A stretch of 18,326 bases of DNA, taken from contig JAEOTV010000026.1 in the NCBI GenBank assembly GCA_016839635.1, positions 1 to 18,326 on the forward strand, in the 5' to 3' direction. Numbering within the stretch: position 1 is the first letter of the stretch; each line of letters starts with the position of its first letter. Shown piece after piece: positions 15,288 to 18,326 of this stretch. The position numbers and the translations under genes are program-made. Source of the DNA: Promethearchaeota archaeon (GTDB taxonomy: Archaea > Asgardarchaeota > Lokiarchaeia > Sigynarchaeales > SOKP01). The notes beneath the pieces are model-generated. The model was not told the DNA's origin. It saw only the letters and a list, made by a program, of their open reading frames with translations, and searched no databases.

Positions 15288-15384
15288 AACTTGAGGATTG
15301 TTATTTTTATTACTTTAAATTAATAGTTTAATAACATACATGTGAAATATTTAATACATAACTCATCAATTTTTAAATAGTAGA

Positions 15385-16125
15385 ATGAGTGAAAATAAAC
15401 TCCTCCATGTAATTGTTGATAATAGAGAGCAGAAGTTAATGACTCTACTGGATAAAAAAAAAGAGACTATAACTTATGAATCAAAACAATTAGATATTGC
15501 AGACATAGTTATTTCAAGCGAGGTTGCTATAGAAAGGAAAGAAGGTTTTGATTTTATTTCGTCCATAATGGACAATAGATTATTCGAACAATTACTCCGT
15601 TTAAAAGACACATATCAGTATCCGATATTAATCTTAGAAGGCTTGAATGATAAGGTATTTGAAAATACAGGGATGAAAATTTCATCGATTTATGGCGCAC
15701 TATCATTTATATCTTATAAATTAGGGATATCTGTGATTCCTACTCGCAATTTAGAGGATACAGCTATAGTTATTGAGAGAATCGCGTATAGAGAACAAGT
15801 GAAGGATAGTATGCCCATATTTTCAAGGAGGGCTCCAAAGGCGATGTCCAAAAAAGAAAGAAGGTCTTTTATAATAGAAGGTTTAGCTGATATTGGTGCT
15901 AAAAAAGCGAGTACATTAATAGATAAGTTTAAAACACCATATGAAGTATTTAGAGCAATTAAATATACTGAAATATTATATACTAAGACAGGAAACCCTA
16001 AAGGAATTCAAGGTCCACTTGATGACCTTACCGGATTTGGTTGGAAATTTGTAGAGAAGAATCAAAAACTCCTGTTTGGTAAAAAGAAAAAAAGCCCTCA
16101 GAAAAAAATTAATGATTTATATTAA
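15385..16125 (+). CDS. XPF/ERCC4-type structure-specific nuclease (short archaeal form)
   Basis: A 246-residue nuclease expected to cut branched DNA (flaps, forks) in repair. The ERCC4 nuclease domain occupies residues 7-135: VDNRE (11-15), D40 in DIADIV, and the metal-binding ERKEGFD (50-56, i.e. ERKxxxD), followed by the family pattern SIMDNRLFEQL. A helix-hairpin-helix region spans about 160-230 (IEGLADIGAKKASTLIDKF, then a second hairpin ending in GFGWKFVEKNQKLL) and would bind DNA as a dimer. There is no N-terminal helicase domain, so it is the short XPF form known from Crenarchaeota, whose activity needs PCNA. The last eight residues, Q239-K-K-I-N-D-L-Y246, fit a PIP box in spacing. Start ATG 15385-15387. 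It converges with the PIN-domain module downstream. Confidence 0.9.
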   Translation: MSENKLLHVIVDNREQKLMTLLDKKKETITYESKQLDIADIVISSEVAIERKEGFDFISSIMDNRLFEQLLRLKDTYQYPILILEGLNDKVFENTGMKISSIYGALSFISYKLGISVIPTRNLEDTAIVIERIAYREQVKDSMPIFSRRAPKAMSKKERRSFIIEGLADIGAKKASTLIDKFKTPYEVFRAIKYTEILYTKTGNPKGIQGPLDDLTGFGWKFVEKNQKLLFGKKKKSPQKKINDLY

Positions 16126-16196
16126 TGACAAATAAAGAAAAAGTAATTTTAAGATTATGCAAAATTCCTTTTTATACTAAAATTAACTCTATTAAA

Positions 16197-16370
16197 CTAT
16201 TTCTTAAATCTTTGTTTTTTTAAAAACTGAACTGCTCGATAAAGATGTATTTCAAAGAGCATCTCATCTTGAGGGAATTCTTCTTTCAATTCTTTTATTA
16301 AATTTTCTTTTTCCTCAGTTGTTAAGTCTAAATCCTTAAAGAGAAGTTCGATATCATATAAAACAATAAT
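16197..16370 (-). CDS. Small partner gene behind the PIN-domain gene (probable antitoxin or accessory protein), no standard start codon
   Basis: Directly after the PIN gene a frame of 57 residues runs to TAG 16197-16199. Its composition is that of a real protein: an acidic helix (LTTEEKENLIKELKEEFPQD) followed by EMLFEIHLYRAVQFLKKQR. An SD-like AGAGGTGA overlaps the PIN stop codon (TAG 16377-16379), as in coupled genes, but the frame opens with ATT ATT GTT right after an in-frame TGA and holds no ATG, GTG or TTG before residue 37. Either ATT (16368-16370 or 16365-16367) is the start, or a one-base change separates the GTG at 16372-16374 from this frame. By position it could be the antitoxin of the PIN protein. 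I do not recognise a named antitoxin family, and antitoxins usually precede the toxin, so the role is open. Confidence 0.55.
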   Translation of the reverse strand: MIVLYDIELLFKDLDLTTEEKENLIKELKEEFPQDEMLFEIHLYRAVQFLKKQRFKK

Positions 16371-16376
16371 TCACCT

Positions 16377-16829
16377 CTATAATTCTGGTGGAGCAAGTAT
16401 CTCTATATTTTTATACCTCTCCTTTAAATTAATTAAATTAACACCTATTCGAGTTTTTCTTTTTACTAGATGCTTGAAATTCCAACTTATAAGAATATCG
16501 AGAGAATGGACTGTAGTTAAAGCAAGAAGTATCGCATCATTTTCGTATTTCTCTGGAATAAGACCATCTTTAATATAAGTTTTAGTTAATGCTTCTACTT
16601 CGTTGGTGATTTCAATTCTTTTTCCTTTCTTTATAAATAATTTTAATTTATTTTTTATAACTTCATCTACAATTGCATCAATTTCTTCAATATTTATCTG
16701 CGAGTAAAAAAGTTCATAATCATCTATATTTTTCCAAAAATCTTGTGTTTGCTTTTGTCGAGTTAGATCTCTATCATCTAACATCGCACTATAGACAGAT
16801 GTATCCAAAAATACTTTTAACTTTTTCAT
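16377..16829 (-). CDS. PIN-domain protein (VapC-like ribonuclease)
   Basis: A 150-residue PIN domain, a magnesium-dependent RNase fold. Acidic active-site candidates: D9 in VFLDTSVYSAML; E48/E49 in INIEEID; D98 in ENDAILLALT; D111 in LDILISWN. The SWNFKHLV segment (115-122) and the ending NIEILAPPEL are typical of one subgroup of PIN proteins encoded with a small partner. In that subgroup the partner is generally thought to act as antitoxin; toxicity here is inferred. Start ATG 16827-16829, with a TATA-like element centred 29 nt upstream, implying a leaderless mRNA. The small partner gene begins a few bases past its stop. It converges with the XPF nuclease gene. Confidence 0.82.
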   Translation of the reverse strand: MKKLKVFLDTSVYSAMLDDRDLTRQKQTQDFWKNIDDYELFYSQINIEEIDAIVDEVIKNKLKLFIKKGKRIEITNEVEALTKTYIKDGLIPEKYENDAILLALTTVHSLDILISWNFKHLVKRKTRIGVNLINLKERYKNIEILAPPEL

Positions 16830-16854
16830 TTAGAATTACTTAATTATATTTTCT

Positions 16855-16862
16855 CTTATAAC
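16855..16862 (-). promoter_or_regulatory. Candidate TATA box for the PIN-domain gene
   Basis: On the minus strand this reads GTTATAAG, centred about 29 nt from ATG 16827-16829. This is the same spacing seen for the other candidate leaderless genes in the window. Confidence 0.35.
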
Positions 16863-17046
16863 ACTGCTATTTATAGAATACAATAATAGCTATTAAAAAA
16901 TTTTGTTTTTAAGCAAATTAAATCTTTAGATCAAATTAAATTAGAGTATTATTATTGTGTTAAAAAAAAAAATGATTGAATATTTTTGTCAAAAAAAAAT
17001 ACAATCTATAAAGCTTATTATGGTTTAAATTTTTGAATTCTTATAT

Positions 17047-17811
17047 ATGATAATTTATCTTTCTTTAATTGCAATCTTTTTCTCGAGTATGGTTTATGGT
17101 ATCATAGGATTTGGAGATGCTTTGGTTCTAATACCAATTATAACTCCAATAATCGGGATTAAAAATGCTGTAATTCTAGTAAATATTTGGGGAACATTTC
17201 CAGCTCTATTAAATTTTATAAAATATCGAAAAACCTTTGATAAAGGATATTTCTTCCGATTCCTCTCACTGGGTATCCCTGCTACTATACTTGGGACTTA
17301 TTTAATTGTCAATATCAGAGTGGAATGGATAGAATTATTTCTTGGTATTTTCATTCTTATATATGCTTCACTGAAGCTTGTCAAATATTTTAAAAATCTC
17401 GAAAATATCGAAGTGAAAAACGAGATTAATACAACCTCTCCCCTTGTTTTTATTGGTGGCTTTTCTTACGGCTTACTTTCAGGGTTGATTAGTGCAGCAG
17501 GACCGATTAATGTCGCTATCTTAGAAAAAACTGGGCATTATCGAGAAAGTTTTATTGAGAACTTCGCGGCAATTGGAACGATGTTGTCATTTTCGAGAAT
17601 TCCTTTTTATTTTATTGAAGATATATTTCCATACGAGTTGATTTTAGTTTTTTTTTTGGCTTTTCCGATAATTTTTATTGGAACTAAACTTGGTCAACAA
17701 ATTACACCTAAAATCTCTGTAAAAAAATTTCAGATCGTCATATTTCTATTTCTTTTAGTGATAAGCTTAAAGTCTATTATCTCTTCAATTATAAGCTTAA
17801 TTAATATATAA
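17047..17811 (+). CDS. TauE/SafE-family membrane permease
   Basis: A 254-residue integral membrane protein with seven to eight hydrophobic segments. The two inverted family repeats are visible: GIIGFGDALVLIPII (18-32, glycine-rich loop after helix 1) and GGFSYGLLSGLISAAGP (137-153), with GTKLGQQI near residues 217-224 before the last helix. TauE/SafE proteins (DUF81) export small organic anions such as sulfoacetate, sulfite or sulfolactate; the substrate cannot be read here, and no sulfur-metabolism gene is adjacent. Start ATG 17047-17049. A TATAAAG element at 17007-17013 would give a leader of about 11 nt. The upstream 217-bp gap shared with the divergent PIN gene is rich in A and T runs and shows no further gene. 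Confidence 0.85.
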   Translation: MIIYLSLIAIFFSSMVYGIIGFGDALVLIPIITPIIGIKNAVILVNIWGTFPALLNFIKYRKTFDKGYFFRFLSLGIPATILGTYLIVNIRVEWIELFLGIFILIYASLKLVKYFKNLENIEVKNEINTTSPLVFIGGFSYGLLSGLISAAGPINVAILEKTGHYRESFIENFAAIGTMLSFSRIPFYFIEDIFPYELILVFFLAFPIIFIGTKLGQQITPKISVKKFQIVIFLFLLVISLKSIISSIISLINI

Positions 17812-17889
17812 TAGACTGAAATTCCACAATTGTTAAATGTATCAATATCATCTTATTATCTACAAAACAATTTTTAATAAGGATATATA

Positions 17890-18326
17890 ATGAAATCTAA
17901 TCGAAAAAAATTAGGAATTTTAATTATATTTGGGCTTGTTTTTCCATTATTGATCAATAGCAACTTAAATTTATACAGTAATCAGAATACGACTTCAAAT
18001 AATCCTGACATCTCAGAGAGTTATATTGAAAACTATGTTCAGATTGATGCAATTGCTTCTGGGGTTGGTGCACGTAATTGGACATGGGCAGTTAGTCAAC
18101 CGTGGTGCAGCGGCTCTGGTACTTTTAATGATCCTTATGTAATTGAAAATCTCATAATTAATGCGAGTACTTCACCTATAGGAAGTGGTATCTTAATAGC
18201 TAACTCTTTAGATGAAAATTTCATTGTTAGAAATTGTACAATAACAAATGTAAATGGAGCTAGTGGACACCTTAATTATGCAGGAGGAATAAAACTTATT
18301 AATTGTTCAAAGGGCGTCATTTTTAA
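17890..18326 (+). CDS. Exported beta-helix (NosD-like) surface protein, 3' truncated
   Basis: A frame beginning at ATG 17890-17892 stays open to the right edge (145 codons). An AAGGA motif sits about 8 nt upstream of the ATG. The N-terminus is a signal peptide: basic residues 2-7 followed by a hydrophobic core LGILIIFGLVFPLLI (8-22). After a Ser/Asn-rich linker comes SGSGTFNDPYVIENLIINA (about 75-93), the entry motif of many archaeal right-handed parallel beta-helix repeat proteins, followed by strands typical of the repeat (GILIANS..NFIVRNCTITNV, GGIKLINCSKGVIF). Several N-x-S/T sequons (e.g. NAS, NCT, NCS) suggest glycosylation outside the cell. Such proteins usually have hundreds more residues and may carry a C-terminal anchor. 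The ligand or enzymatic role is unknown. Confidence 0.75.
   Translation, partial: MKSNRKKLGILIIFGLVFPLLINSNLNLYSNQNTTSNNPDISESYIENYVQIDAIASGVGARNWTWAVSQPWCSGSGTFNDPYVIENLIINASTSPIGSGILIANSLDENFIVRNCTITNVNGASGHLNYAGGIKLINCSKGVIF

Noticed and set aside
16841..17046. CRISPR-like or small-RNA locus in the A/T-run-rich gap before the TauE/SafE gene
   Set aside because: Only homopolymer runs are seen, with no regular repeats or conserved stem; this matches general AT-rich intergenic DNA.

Overview
The window looks like a piece of an archaeal chromosome, most plausibly an Asgard (Promethearchaeota / Lokiarchaeia-like) genome. The reasons are: very AT-rich DNA; TATA-box-like elements about 27-30 nt upstream of several start codons (a leaderless-mRNA pattern); frequent TTG starts; a short archaeal XPF/ERCC4 nuclease ending in a PCNA-binding-like motif; a V4R-like protein; a transporter with a longin/roadblock-like tail; and a secreted beta-helix protein of a type common in these lineages. 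The lineage is an inference from gene content, not from a marker gene. There is no rRNA, tRNA, CRISPR array or recognisable insertion sequence, and no gene-free stretch above 300 bases.

Left part (1-5700), mostly minus strand. After the tail of an unidentified plus-strand gene come a GNAT acetyltransferase, an enoyl-CoA hydratase and a 3-hydroxyacyl-CoA dehydrogenase. The last two catalyse consecutive steps of beta-oxidation or its reverse, and an oligo-T terminator-like tract separates them. A V4R-domain-like protein and a two-gene ABC exporter follow, the ATPase and permease being coupled by a TAATG overlap.

Middle part (5700-13500). A macro-domain protein and a low-molecular-weight phosphatase-like protein lie on the minus strand. 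An MFS-like membrane protein with a C-terminal sensor-like domain follows on the plus strand, then a second LMW phosphatase-like gene on the minus strand. A large SIR2-TPR protein (probable NADase or ADP-ribose-generating enzyme with ten exact 40-residue TPRs) follows, and immediately behind it L-aspartate oxidase (nadB), the first step of de novo NAD synthesis. Macro domain, SIR2 and NadB all touch NAD+/ADP-ribose, so this is the best candidate for an undescribed functional neighbourhood, although co-function is only inferred.

Right part (13478-18326). A subtilisin-family protease has an I9-like propeptide, a full catalytic triad and a C-terminal membrane anchor but no signal peptide. Then come a DUF457-type membrane protein whose 5' end seems to lack a start codon, the XPF-type nuclease, a PIN-domain gene with a small, easily missed partner gene that also lacks a standard start codon, a TauE/SafE-type permease, and the start of an exported beta-helix protein that runs off the window.
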